64,000 nucleotides of DNA from assembly GCF_027158485.1 (NCBI RefSeq), contig NZ_JAMKYJ010000009.1; one strand, written 5' to 3'. This DNA comes from Oxalobacter formigenes. GTDB lineage: Bacteria; Pseudomonadota; Gammaproteobacteria; Burkholderiales; Burkholderiaceae_D. The notes beneath the pieces are model-generated. The model did not search any database. It was not told where the DNA came from and saw only the letters and a list, made by a program, of their open reading frames with translations. Made by a program: the position numbers and the translations under genes. Of this stretch, positions 42,636-51,736 are shown piece by piece; position 1 is the first letter of the stretch; each line of letters begins with the position of its first letter.

Positions 42636-43181
42636 TTAGTGTTTCGCTCTCTGCATAATGGTGTCCCAGCCAAATTTGATGGCATCCTTGTTTCTGTCCC
42701 AGGACATTTCGGAATCACGGTTATACAGTTCCCATGCAGCATGAGCCGAAGGTTCGACTTCTTCCCAGGTACGGTTCAGGTGTTTCAGTTCGTTCTCTGC
42801 CAGCTGGGCACCGTACTGGAAGGCAGGCTGATAGTCTTCATATTTGCCGCCCGATGTCCAGTAACTGGTTTTCCATTCTTTAATGAAAGCTTCTTCATTG
42901 TATTTGCTGTCCGTTCCGGAATCAGCGTAAGTGTTTTTCTTGTCGTCCATATCGTGATCATCCTTGTTGAACATGTCCTTGATTTTGTCGCCGGCCTTTT
43001 TCATGGCGTCAGATGTTTTGTCGACTGCCTTGCCCATGGCATCGGAAGTGGCATCCGCTGCATTTTGTACAGCGTCTTTTGTCTTGTCGCTGGCATTTTT
43101 CAGGGAGTCCTTGGCGTTGTCGGCTGCCTGATTCATTTTTTTATTGAAATCGGAGCCGGTTTCCGGCGTATTCATATCCAT
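42636..43181 (-). CDS. hydrophilin / LEA-like stress protein
   Basis: A 181-residue, highly hydrophilic protein. Residues about 15-72 are an Ala/Lys/Asp-rich run of imperfect 11-residue units (A-x-D-K-T-K-D-A pattern), as in LEA group 3 and apolipoprotein-like helices. An acidic linker follows. Residues 93-175 form a second region with tryptophans and two repeats of a Y/W-x-x-x-W-E-x-V/x-K type, resembling domains of bacterial desiccation or stress proteins. No signal peptide. AGAGGGA precedes ATG 43181. It may protect proteins under desiccation, heat or osmotic stress; this is inference from composition. Confidence 0.6.
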   Translation of the reverse strand: MDMNTPETGSDFNKKMNQAADNAKDSLKNASDKTKDAVQNAADATSDAMGKAVDKTSDAMKKAGDKIKDMFNKDDHDMDDKKNTYADSGTDSKYNEEAFIKEWKTSYWTSGGKYEDYQPAFQYGAQLAENELKHLNRTWEEVEPSAHAAWELYNRDSEMSWDRNKDAIKFGWDTIMQRAKH

Positions 43182-43558
43182 GATATTCCCTCTCTATCAG
43201 TATCGGTTTTTTTAACAGGCACTTCGGTATCTGGCTGAAAACCGGGTGCCGCGCATGTCGTTTCAATGTTGGAATCGGGTCGGCCATATCTGAAAATCGG
43301 GTGACCGCTGTCGTGATGATTCCTGCCTTTTTAAAACTTTTGTGTTTTCAATGACTACAATCAGATTGGCAGGATGCTTTCAAGTTCCGGATTTTTGACT
43401 GAAGAGCCGATTTTTCAAAGGAGGCTTGATATTTGTGCGGATGTTCGCCAGAAATTTTGTTTGAATAAAAGATAATGGAAGATAATTTTTAAATGGATGA
43501 ATTCAAGCAAAGTTAACAACAGAAATTGTTGTGGCAAACCAGTTCGGGGGAGACGGAA
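43182..43558. other. 377-base divergent intergenic region
   Basis: Lies between the hydrophilin-like gene (reverse) and the 79-residue ORF (forward). Apart from the ribosome-binding sites at both ends I see no clear promoter, repeat or RNA structure. Bases 43430-43515 are AT-rich. Confidence 0.4.
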
Positions 43559-43798
43559 ATGATCAGCGAAATGGAATACAGGAAAGGTAATTACATTGCA
43601 CGGATGGCCGTTCTGGATACGGATAACCGGCGCTTTCGCGGAATGGTTTTGATCCGCAAACATGGTGAGGAAGAGATCGAGAAGTTCTGTGCCGCTGTTG
43701 AAAGCGATAATGTAGACGATGCGATGGACGAAGCACGTGCGCTGGCGCACAAGATTCTGAACGAACGGGTTGTTTACGGACAGCCGGATGAAGATTGA
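43559..43798 (+). CDS. conserved-looking 79-residue hypothetical protein
   Basis: ATG 43559 follows GGGGGAGA with good spacing. The product is charged, with a beta-rich first half (Y-I-A-R-M-A-V, then F-R-G-M-V-L-I-R) and a helical second half ending in A-L-A-H-K-I-L-N. This resembles small DUF6566-like cytoplasmic proteins of Burkholderiales, but I cannot assign it firmly. No signal peptide or cysteine pair. It stands alone between two noncoding stretches. Function unknown. Confidence 0.6.
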   Translation: MISEMEYRKGNYIARMAVLDTDNRRFRGMVLIRKHGEEEIEKFCAAVESDNVDDAMDEARALAHKILNERVVYGQPDED

Positions 43799-44209
43799 TT
43801 GGTTTTCTTTTTGCTCATAAATCTTGGTCATGTGTTCGTGGCGTGATTTTTTGCGGTTTCATTCTATTTACAAGCCAGTTTCAAAGCTGGCTTTGTTGTT
43901 TATTCAATTTCCTGTAAATTTTCAGAATGCAGGGTTATTCCAGTGTGCATACCGTTTTTTATACCTGTGATTGCCATCGGAAAAATAAAGGAAACACTTT
44001 GAAAAGTTGATATTGATTCTGCATTATATCTACGTTATGCTTGGTGTCTCGCAAGTCTCTCTTGATGACGTTCCTGCATAAGGTGACTTTTCGCCAGAGC
44101 CTGTTTTTCGTTTTCGGCTTGAAAAGAATTTTCTGTATATAGTCTTGATTTCCAGATTCACGCTCAATAATAACAGTGAACAGGCACTGAAGGTTTCCGA
44201 AGCAATAAA
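43799..44209. other. 411-base AT-rich region before the O-acetylation genes
   Basis: Contains a hairpin with 7-bp arms (43872-43878 with 43887-43893) followed by a broken T-rich stretch, probably a weak terminator for the 79-residue ORF. A reverse frame at 43959-44225 has no domain or ribosome-binding site and is not called. No clear promoter was found for the MBOAT gene. Confidence 0.45.
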
Positions 44210-45628
44210 ATGGTATTTTCGTCAATCTCTTTCATATTTTTCCTCTTTCCCATATTTCTTCTGATTGATTTTTCATTCAGGAAAACAACCAAGGCCCGGA
44301 ATATTGCCATCATTATATTCAGCCTGTTTTTTTATACATGGGGAGAAGGTGTCAATGTTGTCATTCTTGTCATTCTCGGTTTTTTTACATTTCTCGCCGG
44401 TCTTGTGCTTTTCCGAAGTATGGAACAGAGAAAGAAAAAGTATCTTTTCCTGTTTATCGGATTTTCACTTTTAACACTGATCGGTTACAAATATCTCTAT
44501 TGGCTTCTTTATAACCTCACCAGTTTCGTTCCCTATTTGCAAAAAGTGGCGTTTTTCAGCCGGTACGCTTCTCCTGTTCCCCAAATCCCGCCACTTGGGA
44601 TCAGTTTCTTCACTTTTCACAGTATCAGTTATCTGATCGATATATACAGAAAGAAAATTACTGAAAAACCCCGTCTTTCGGATTTTTTGTGCTACTTCTT
44701 CATGTTTCCCCACCTTGTCGCGGGGCCTATCGTCCGATATGTTCATATCCAGAATGATCTGGGTTCGCGGCAATTCAGCAAACAGCTTTTTGAATACGGC
44801 ATAGCAAGATTTCTCATTGGACTGAACAAGAAGATTTTGATTGCCAATTCTGTGGCACCTCTGGCTGATGTCGCTTTTTTTCATAATTCATCACTTGGCC
44901 TTTTTGACGCATGGCTTGGAATTATTGCCTACGCCGTTCAGATTTATTTTGATTTTTCAGGATATTCCGATATGGCTATCGGGTTGGCGGCCATGATGGG
45001 GTTCCACTTTCATGAAAACTTCAATTCGCCTTATCGGAGCAAAAGCATCAGGGAATTCTGGCAAAGGTGGCATATTTCGCTGTCAACATGGTTACGGGAT
45101 TATTTGTATATTCCACTGGGCGGCAGTCATGGTTCATCCATCAGGACATATATTAACCTGTTTATTGTTTTCGTCTTATGCGGTTTGTGGCACGGTGCGC
45201 AATATACTTTCCTGTTATGGGGAATCTTTCACGGTTTCCTCCTCTTTGTCGAAAGGCTCGGGATCGGAAGCTGGCTGGAAAGACAAACGGCTTTCGTCTC
45301 ACGAACTTATTGTCTGTTGATGGTGACGATGAGCTGGGTTTTTTTCAGGGCCGGTTCACTCGATCAGGCCAGTCATTATTTCGCGTCACTGTTTTTCGGA
45401 AATACCGATCCCGGCATGATGGTCATCCTGCTGGAACCACTGAATCTTGTGGCTTTAGGGATTGGCATCTGGATAGCGTTGTTCCCATTGAAACGCTTCT
45501 CTGCGGGATCGGCTCAAACGCCTGTTTATGCCTTGTTTCCTTATATCGTCAACGTTTTGCTGGCATTCCTTTCTCTGACAGTTTTATTCATGGGGGCGAG
45601 AAATCCATTCATTTATTTTAATTTCTGA
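44210..45628 (+). CDS. MBOAT family O-acyltransferase (AlgI/PatA-like)
   Basis: A 472-residue polytopic protein with about 11 helices. The A-R-N-I-A-I-I segment after the first helix, F-P-H-L-V-A-G-P-I-V-R near residues 165-174, and R-E-F-W-Q-R-W-H-I-S-L-S-T-W near 280-293 define the AlgI branch. The conserved active histidine is in L-C-G-L-W-H-G-A near 330. It moves acetyl groups across the inner membrane for O-acetylation of a polysaccharide or peptidoglycan. The stop overlaps the start of the next gene (TGATG). Base composition is more AT-rich than in the core genes. Confidence 0.9.
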   Translation: MVFSSISFIFFLFPIFLLIDFSFRKTTKARNIAIIIFSLFFYTWGEGVNVVILVILGFFTFLAGLVLFRSMEQRKKKYLFLFIGFSLLTLIGYKYLYWLLYNLTSFVPYLQKVAFFSRYASPVPQIPPLGISFFTFHSISYLIDIYRKKITEKPRLSDFLCYFFMFPHLVAGPIVRYVHIQNDLGSRQFSKQLFEYGIARFLIGLNKKILIANSVAPLADVAFFHNSSLGLFDAWLGIIAYAVQIYFDFSGYSDMAIGLAAMMGFHFHENFNSPYRSKSIREFWQRWHISLSTWLRDYLYIPLGGSHGSSIRTYINLFIVFVLCGLWHGAQYTFLLWGIFHGFLLFVERLGIGSWLERQTAFVSRTYCLLMVTMSWVFFRAGSLDQASHYFASLFFGNTDPGMMVILLEPLNLVALGIGIWIALFPLKRFSAGSAQTPVYALFPYIVNVLLAFLSLTVLFMGARNPFIYFNF

Positions 45629-46797
45629 TGGCACAAATGAATAAAGTAAAAACGATTTTTACCATTTTGATCCTGGTCGTTTTTTGCGGATTTTTCTTTA
45701 TCGGTTCCCTGTTCGTCAATTCTGAAACGGTACTGGATAGCGAGAGGAGAAAAGTTACCGGGTTTCATATGTTAACCTCCCTGAAAAAACAGGAAATAAA
45801 GGACTTTTTCTCCAGACTGGATTTGTTTATTGCCGACAGGTTGCTATTCAAGGATCGGATATTCAAAACGGTTTCGACATTGCATGCGGATTATTTCTTT
45901 GACTTTGACATCAACAAAGCGGTTAAAGGAAAAGACAATTGGTATTTTCTTGGAAATTCATTCGGTAGAGTCATTGATAAACATACTGCAGATATTCCTT
46001 CTCTGAACAGGGAAACACTGGCTCATATTCAGGAAATGGCAGAATTGAAAGAATTTGCCGAATCGATGGATTCCTCTTTTTTCTATGTAATATGTCCTGA
46101 CAAACATGGTATTTATCATGAGTATCTCCCGGATTATCTGGCAGGAAAAAATCATGAAGAACATCGATATGTGAATAAAGTCATTCCGCTTTTGCGTGCG
46201 GATAAAATAAATGTCATGGACCTGTACAGTATCCTCAAATCAAACAAGCAAGCCGGAAATTTGTATTACAGAACAGATACGCATTGGAACATGCACGGTG
46301 CCAGTATCGGTTTTGAGAGTATTTATGGGGGAATGAAAGCGATGTTGCCCGATAAAAAAATAAAAGATATTGCTTTTCTTTCAAAGTACAGTCTCAAGAT
46401 AATACCATCGTCAAATGGTGATCTGATCTCTATTGGAGGATTTTATAACGCTCTCTTGAAGAACGATGATAATTATGCAATGACATACGAACCGGATTCC
46501 ACTATTGTCTGGACAATTGATGGAAAAGAAGAGGTTGCCCCTGTTTCAAGAGGTAAATTGATCAATAATGCCAAAGCTGAGAACCCGATCAAGATGCATA
46601 ATCAAAATGCAGCAAATAAAATGAAACTGGTAGTGATCGGTGACTCCTTTTTTCAAGCATTGTCTCCGTTTTTCAATGCTTCATTTTCAGATATTGTCTA
46701 TATAGCCCATACGATTCCAATTCATGATCAAGAACAGGTTATCCAGAAGTTTAAACCGGATATCGTTGTTTATGAAACAGTTGAACGACATATCTGA
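45628..46797 (+). CDS. AlgJ/AlgX-like SGNH acetyltransferase partner
   Basis: A 389-residue protein with one N-terminal anchor (about 8-28) and a periplasmic SGNH-like domain. The catalytic D-x-H pair is in Y-Y-R-T-D-T-H-W-N near residues 212-220 and the serine in V-I-G-D-S-F-F near 335-341. Proteins of this type take the acetyl group from the MBOAT partner and place it on alginate, cellulose-like or peptidoglycan chains. No glycan synthase lies nearby, so the acceptor is unknown. An alternative ATG at 45637 would remove three residues. Confidence 0.85.
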   Translation: MAQMNKVKTIFTILILVVFCGFFFIGSLFVNSETVLDSERRKVTGFHMLTSLKKQEIKDFFSRLDLFIADRLLFKDRIFKTVSTLHADYFFDFDINKAVKGKDNWYFLGNSFGRVIDKHTADIPSLNRETLAHIQEMAELKEFAESMDSSFFYVICPDKHGIYHEYLPDYLAGKNHEEHRYVNKVIPLLRADKINVMDLYSILKSNKQAGNLYYRTDTHWNMHGASIGFESIYGGMKAMLPDKKIKDIAFLSKYSLKIIPSSNGDLISIGGFYNALLKNDDNYAMTYEPDSTIVWTIDGKEEVAPVSRGKLINNAKAENPIKMHNQNAANKMKLVVIGDSFFQALSPFFNASFSDIVYIAHTIPIHDQEQVIQKFKPDIVVYETVERHI

Positions 46798-46829
46798 AAA
46801 TTGCCTATAAGGCTTGCCTGAAAACTTCC

Positions 46830-49800
46830 TTATTTTTTGGAAGAGGCTGTCAGTGAACGGATGGTTGATTTGATTTGGGCGACCCGTGCATCCAGATTCG
46901 GCATTTTTGCCGTGACTTTCAGCTTTTCAGGGCCATTCAGACGGATATGTTTGTTTTTCTGGATTATCTCGATAATCCGGATGGCATCGATTGGCGGATT
47001 CGGGACAAATTGCATGACAGCCGCTTCCGTATGGGCGTCGATCTTGATGATACCCACTGTTTTGGCCTGAATGCGCAGACGATGGGTTTCGACCAGTGCC
47101 TGAGCCGCTTCAGGCAGTTTTCCGAAGCGGTCAATGAGTTCTTCCTGCAAATCGTTAACCTGTTCCTGTGTTTCACAGTTGGCGAATCGTTTGTACAGGG
47201 AAAGCCGTTCATTGACACCGGGGCAATAGTCTCCCGGCAACAGGGCCGGTGTATGCAGATTGATTTCCGTCGTCGTGGTGAAAGGCGCGTCGTAATCCGG
47301 TTCTTCGCCTTTTTTCATGGCACGAACCGCTTCTTTCAGCATATCGGAGTACATCTGGAATCCGATTTCGACCATTTCACCGGATTGTTCTTCTCCCAGC
47401 ACTTCGCCAGCACCACGGATTTCGAGATCGTGCATGGCGAGGAAGAACCCGCTGCCCAACTCTTCCATCTGGCGGATGGCTTCCAGACGCCTCTGCGCCT
47501 GCTTGGACAGGGTCTGCGTATCGTTGACGAGCAGGTAGGCATAAGCCTGATGGTGCGAACGGCCGATACGGCCACGCAACTGGTGCAATTGGGCGAGCCC
47601 GAACTTGTCGGCGCGATGCATGACCATTGTATTGGCGTTCGGGACGTCGATGCCGGTTTCGATAATCGTCGTGCACAGCAGGATGTTATAGCGGTGCGAA
47701 ACGAAGTCACGCATGACTTTTTCAAGTTCGCGTTCATGCATCTGGCCGTGAGCGACGCCGATACGCGCTTCCGGCAAGAGGTTTTCCAGCATGATGCGCC
47801 GGTTTTCGATCGTTTCGACTTCGTTGTGCAGAAAGTAAACCTGACCGCCACGCTTGAGTTCGCGCATACAGGCTTCCCGGATGACGGAGTCGTTTTCGGA
47901 ACGCACGAAAGTTTTAATTGCCAGCCGTTTTTGCGGGGCGGTCGCAATGATCGAAAAGCTGCGCAGGCCATCCAGCGCCATGCCGAGCGTTCGCGGGATC
48001 GGGGTTGCCGTCAGGGTCAGGACATCCACTTCGGCGCGAATGGCTTTTAAGGCTTCCTTCTGGCGGACGCCGAAACGGTGTTCCTCATCGATGATGATCA
48101 GGCCAAGTCGGTTGAATGAAACGTCTTTGGACAAAAGCTTGTGGGTACCGATAACGATATCGACGGTGCCGTCTTCCATGCCCTTGATGGTCTGGTTGAC
48201 CTGTTTCTGGGTACGGAAGCGGGACAGTTCCGAAATGCGGACAGGCCAGTCGGCAAACCGGTCGCGGAAGGTCTGGGCATGCTGCTCGGCCAGCAGGGTG
48301 GTCGGTGCCAGCAGGGCTACCTGTTTGCCGCCCATGACGGCGATAAAAGCCGCACGCAAGGCCACTTCGGTCTTGCCGAAACCGACATCGCCGCAAATCA
48401 GCCGGTCCATCGGTTTGTCGGAGGTCATGTCTTCCATGACGGAAGCGATGGCAGCGGCCTGATCCGGTGTTTCCTCGAAACCAAAACTGTCGGCAAAGGC
48501 CTCGTAATCGTTTTTCGTCAATGGGAAAGGGAAACCCTTGCGCATGGAGCGGCGGGCATACAGATCAAGCAGCTCGGCGGCGGTATCGTGAATCTGTTGT
48601 GCGGCTTTCTGTTTGGCTTTTTCCCACTGGCCCGATCCAAGAGTATGGAGAGGAGCGTCATCCGCCGATGTCCCGGCATAGCGGGAAATGACGTGAAGCT
48701 GCGAAACGGGAACGTAAAGCTTGGTGTCTTTCGCGTATTGCAGATGCAGAAACTCGGTTTCGCCTTCGCCCAGATCGACGGTGACCAGCCCGCGATAGCG
48801 ACCGATGCCGTGATTGGCGTGCACGACCGGATCGCCGATTTTCAGTTCAGACAGGTCGCGGACGATCGATTCGATATGGGCGACGGCTTCAGTACGCTTG
48901 CGTCCTGCGCGACGTCCTGAATTGGCGTAAAGCTCGGTTTCGGTAATGAAAGCCAGATCACCGAAAACATAACCCAGCGCAAAACCTTTCTGAACCGGCG
49001 AAATGCCGAACATCACCTGTTCCTTGCTTGTGGCAAAGTCGGCAAAACCGGTGCAGGGTGTGACCTTGAAATCGTATTCGTTGAAGAACTGCTGCATCGT
49101 TTCGCGCCGTCCGGGCGATTCTGCGCAGATCATCACGCGTTTGTCGGCACGTTTGATATAAGCTCGCAGGTTCGCAAGCGGATCGTCTGCACGCCGGTTG
49201 ACGGATACGTCGGGAATCGGGGCGGACAATTCGGATGGCGCGTCGTCTGTCTGGATGACCCAGCGGGCGAACGGCTGTGCCAGAACAAAAAAATCCTCGC
49301 TGGTCAAAAACAGTTTTTCAGGCGCCAGAAGTGGCCGTTCACGGTCGGATTTCAGGAAATTGTAACGCGACTGCGTATCGGCCCAGAAACGCTGGAACGC
49401 TTCGTTGACATTGCCGATCATCGCGAAAACGGCGTTTTCCGGCAGGTAACGGAACAGGGTCGTCGTTTCCTCGAAGAAAAGCGGCAAATAGTATTCGATA
49501 CCGGCCGAGGCAATGCCACTGGCGATATCGCGGTAAATGACGGAAAGGGTCGGATCGCCCTCGAAGACTTCGCGCCAGCGGCTTCTGAAAAAGGCGCGGG
49601 AATTCTCGTCCATCGGGAATTCATGGCCGGGCAGCATCCGGATTTCCCTGACCGGATAAAGCGAGCGCTGATTGTCCGGATCGAAAGTACGGATAGTTTC
49701 GATGGTGTCGCCGAACAGGTCGAGCCGGTAAGGCAGTTTCGATCCCATCGGGAACAGGTCGATCAGGCCGCCACGGACGGAATATTCACCCGGCGACATG

Positions 49801-50288
49801 ACTTGCGATACGTGGTTGTATCCGGCAATCGTCAGTTGCGACTTGAGTTTTTCTTCGTCGAGCGTTTCACCCTGTTTGAAATAAAAGGTGTGTGCCGCGA
49901 GAAAAGCGGGCGGCGCGATGCGCAAGAGGGCGGTCGAGGCAGGAACGAGCAGAACGTCACAACGTCCGTTTGACACTTCGTAGAGCGTCGCCAGACGCTG
50001 CGATACCAGATCCTGATGCGGGGAAAACGAGTCGTATGGCAGCGTTTCCCAGTCGGGCAGCAAGTGGCAGCGCAAGGGTTCTTCCGTTTCATCTGAAAAC
50101 CAGGGGATTTCTTCCAGAAGGCGTCGTGCGTCCGATGCGTTGGCAACGATGGCGACCAGCATTTGCTGACGCGATTTCAGATCCTGTGCGGCTTTGGCGA
50201 GCACGAGGGCATCTGCCGAGCCGTGAAGGGCTGGCATCGCGTAGCGTTGTCCGGGACGGGGAAGAAATTTCTTGAGATCGAAAGGCAT
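46830..50288 (-). CDS. mfd: transcription-repair coupling factor Mfd
   Basis: A 1152-residue DNA translocase that removes stalled RNA polymerase and recruits UvrA. Visible parts: the N-terminal UvrB-homology region, the RNA-polymerase-interacting domain near 490-560, a helicase core with Walker A G-D-V-G-F-G-K-T and D-E-E-H box, a TRG motif region, and a C-terminal D7 domain. Length matches E. coli Mfd (1148). I placed the start at ATG 50288. A TTG at 50321 with AGGA upstream is in frame and adds 11 residues. It converges with the acetyltransferase gene 33 bases away. Confidence 0.97.
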   Translation of the reverse strand: MPFDLKKFLPRPGQRYAMPALHGSADALVLAKAAQDLKSRQQMLVAIVANASDARRLLEEIPWFSDETEEPLRCHLLPDWETLPYDSFSPHQDLVSQRLATLYEVSNGRCDVLLVPASTALLRIAPPAFLAAHTFYFKQGETLDEEKLKSQLTIAGYNHVSQVMSPGEYSVRGGLIDLFPMGSKLPYRLDLFGDTIETIRTFDPDNQRSLYPVREIRMLPGHEFPMDENSRAFFRSRWREVFEGDPTLSVIYRDIASGIASAGIEYYLPLFFEETTTLFRYLPENAVFAMIGNVNEAFQRFWADTQSRYNFLKSDRERPLLAPEKLFLTSEDFFVLAQPFARWVIQTDDAPSELSAPIPDVSVNRRADDPLANLRAYIKRADKRVMICAESPGRRETMQQFFNEYDFKVTPCTGFADFATSKEQVMFGISPVQKGFALGYVFGDLAFITETELYANSGRRAGRKRTEAVAHIESIVRDLSELKIGDPVVHANHGIGRYRGLVTVDLGEGETEFLHLQYAKDTKLYVPVSQLHVISRYAGTSADDAPLHTLGSGQWEKAKQKAAQQIHDTAAELLDLYARRSMRKGFPFPLTKNDYEAFADSFGFEETPDQAAAIASVMEDMTSDKPMDRLICGDVGFGKTEVALRAAFIAVMGGKQVALLAPTTLLAEQHAQTFRDRFADWPVRISELSRFRTQKQVNQTIKGMEDGTVDIVIGTHKLLSKDVSFNRLGLIIIDEEHRFGVRQKEALKAIRAEVDVLTLTATPIPRTLGMALDGLRSFSIIATAPQKRLAIKTFVRSENDSVIREACMRELKRGGQVYFLHNEVETIENRRIMLENLLPEARIGVAHGQMHERELEKVMRDFVSHRYNILLCTTIIETGIDVPNANTMVMHRADKFGLAQLHQLRGRIGRSHHQAYAYLLVNDTQTLSKQAQRRLEAIRQMEELGSGFFLAMHDLEIRGAGEVLGEEQSGEMVEIGFQMYSDMLKEAVRAMKKGEEPDYDAPFTTTTEINLHTPALLPGDYCPGVNERLSLYKRFANCETQEQVNDLQEELIDRFGKLPEAAQALVETHRLRIQAKTVGIIKIDAHTEAAVMQFVPNPPIDAIRIIEIIQKNKHIRLNGPEKLKVTAKMPNLDARVAQIKSTIRSLTASSKK

Positions 50289-50406
50289 TGACGCAAAAAG
50301 ACGACTTCCGGGGAAAGCCAATTGTCCTGTTTCAGATTACAATCAAGTCTGTCATTATAAACGATAGCGGTTCTTTGCGCCGCTTCATTTTTGCTTCACA
50401 AGATGG

Positions 50407-51153
50407 ATGAATCTTATGGCTTTGACGAATGCCAATGAAATTGTCGCGCGTTATTTCGCGCTGATACCCGCAGCCGGGGTCGGGAGCCGCATGGGTGCGG
50501 ATTGTCCGAAACAGTATCTCTTTTTGCAGGGAAAACCAGTCTTGCAGCACACGATTGAAGCGTTTCTGGCCTGCGACGGGATTGAAAGTGTGTTTGTTGT
50601 CGTCAGTCCTGAAGATGAATGGCTGGACGATTTTGTCGCTTCGTCTCCGAAATGGGATGCCAGTCGTGTCCGTTTTTTGCGTTGCGGAGGAAACACACGC
50701 CGTGACTCCGTTCTGAACGGCCTTCATGCCCTTTTTCTGGAGTGCGCACCGAAGGACTGGATTCTGGTTCACGATGCCGCCCGTCCGGGGCTGACGCCCG
50801 AGCTGGTACGCAAGCTGATCGAGACGATCGGGCCGGAGGATATCGGTGGCTTGCTGGCCTTGCCGGTGGTGGATACGGTCAAAAAGCAGAGCGAAGAAGG
50901 TGTCCAGACGGTTTCACGGGAAGGTTTGTGGCTGGCGCAGACCCCACAGATGTTTCCCTATGCCTATTTGATGGATGCACTTGAACAACAGTCGGACGTG
51001 ACCGATGAGGCGAGTGCCATCGAAGCGATGGGACAGGTTCCGAAACTGGTCGAGGGGCATCTGTGCAATTCCAAGATTACAAAGCCGGATGATTTGCCTC
51101 TGGTCGAACTGTTCATGTCGATTGATACCGGCATTCAGAAAAAGCTTTTTTAA
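50407..51153 (+). CDS. ispD: 2-C-methyl-D-erythritol 4-phosphate cytidylyltransferase
   Basis: A 248-residue nucleotidyltransferase of the MEP isoprenoid pathway, joining CTP to methylerythritol phosphate. The N-terminal A-A-G-V-G-S-R-M-G loop near 21-29 and following P-K-Q-Y lysine bind CTP; V-H-D-A-A-R-P near 120-126 holds the metal-binding aspartate. ATG 50416 is a second possible start. ispF follows 29 bases downstream, the usual order. It is divergent from mfd. Confidence 0.95.
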   Translation: MNLMALTNANEIVARYFALIPAAGVGSRMGADCPKQYLFLQGKPVLQHTIEAFLACDGIESVFVVVSPEDEWLDDFVASSPKWDASRVRFLRCGGNTRRDSVLNGLHALFLECAPKDWILVHDAARPGLTPELVRKLIETIGPEDIGGLLALPVVDTVKKQSEEGVQTVSREGLWLAQTPQMFPYAYLMDALEQQSDVTDEASAIEAMGQVPKLVEGHLCNSKITKPDDLPLVELFMSIDTGIQKKLF

Positions 51154-51182
51154 TACGGAAACACAAGATAAAAGAAGAAAAA

Positions 51183-51674
51183 ATGAGCCATTTAGCTTTC
51201 AGGATCGGACAGGGTTACGACTGTCACGCATTGGTGGAAAATCGCAGACTGATTATCGGTGGGATAGACATCCCGCATGCCAAAGGATTGAAAGGGCATT
51301 CCGATGCGGATGTCCTGCTTCATGCGATTACCGATGCCTTGCTGGGCGCGCTGGCGTTAGGCGATATCGGCAAGCATTTTCCGGATACGGACGAGCGCTA
51401 CAGGGGAGCGGATTCCCGCGTGCTGCTTAAGGAAGCGATGAAACTGGTCAAAACGCACGGTTATATTGTCGGGAACGTCGATTCCACGATCATTGCGCAG
51501 GCACCGAAAATGGCGCCGCATATCGCATCCATGACGGCCAATATCGCCAGCGATCTGGACGTTTCCGTTTCGCAGGTGAGCGTCAAGGCCAAGACGAATG
51601 AAAGGCTCGGTTATCTGGGGCGTGAAGAAGGGATAGCCGCCGAGGCGGTGGTGTTGCTTGTCAGGCAGGAATAA
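51183..51674 (+). CDS. ispF: 2-C-methyl-D-erythritol 2,4-cyclodiphosphate synthase
   Basis: A 163-residue trimeric enzyme of the MEP pathway that cyclises CDP-ME-2-phosphate with release of CMP. Zinc ligands are D13 and H15 in G-Y-D-C-H and H47 in V-L-L-H-A; the H-S-D-A-D and K-x-K-T-N-E segments are intact. Length is normal. A perfect bidirectional terminator follows. Confidence 0.96.
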   Translation: MSHLAFRIGQGYDCHALVENRRLIIGGIDIPHAKGLKGHSDADVLLHAITDALLGALALGDIGKHFPDTDERYRGADSRVLLKEAMKLVKTHGYIVGNVDSTIIAQAPKMAPHIASMTANIASDLDVSVSQVSVKAKTNERLGYLGREEGIAAEAVVLLVRQE

Positions 51675-51687
51675 GCGGTATTTCTGT

Positions 51688-51717
51688 AAAAAAGCCAACT
51701 TTAAAGTTGGCTTTTTT
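51688..51717. terminator. bidirectional terminator between ispF and lolA
   Basis: A perfect 15-bp inverted repeat (51688-51702 with 51703-51717) with A6 and T6 ends. It serves both convergent genes. Confidence 0.92.
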
Positions 51718-51736
51718 GTTATCCCTGCGTAAGAAG

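Noticed and set aside
43959..44225. 88-codon reverse frame before the MBOAT gene
   Set aside because: It overlaps the MBOAT start region, lacks a ribosome-binding site and shows no domain.
46875..48050. 391-codon forward frame opposite mfd
   Set aside because: Shadow of the high-GC third-position pattern of mfd; no recognisable domain.
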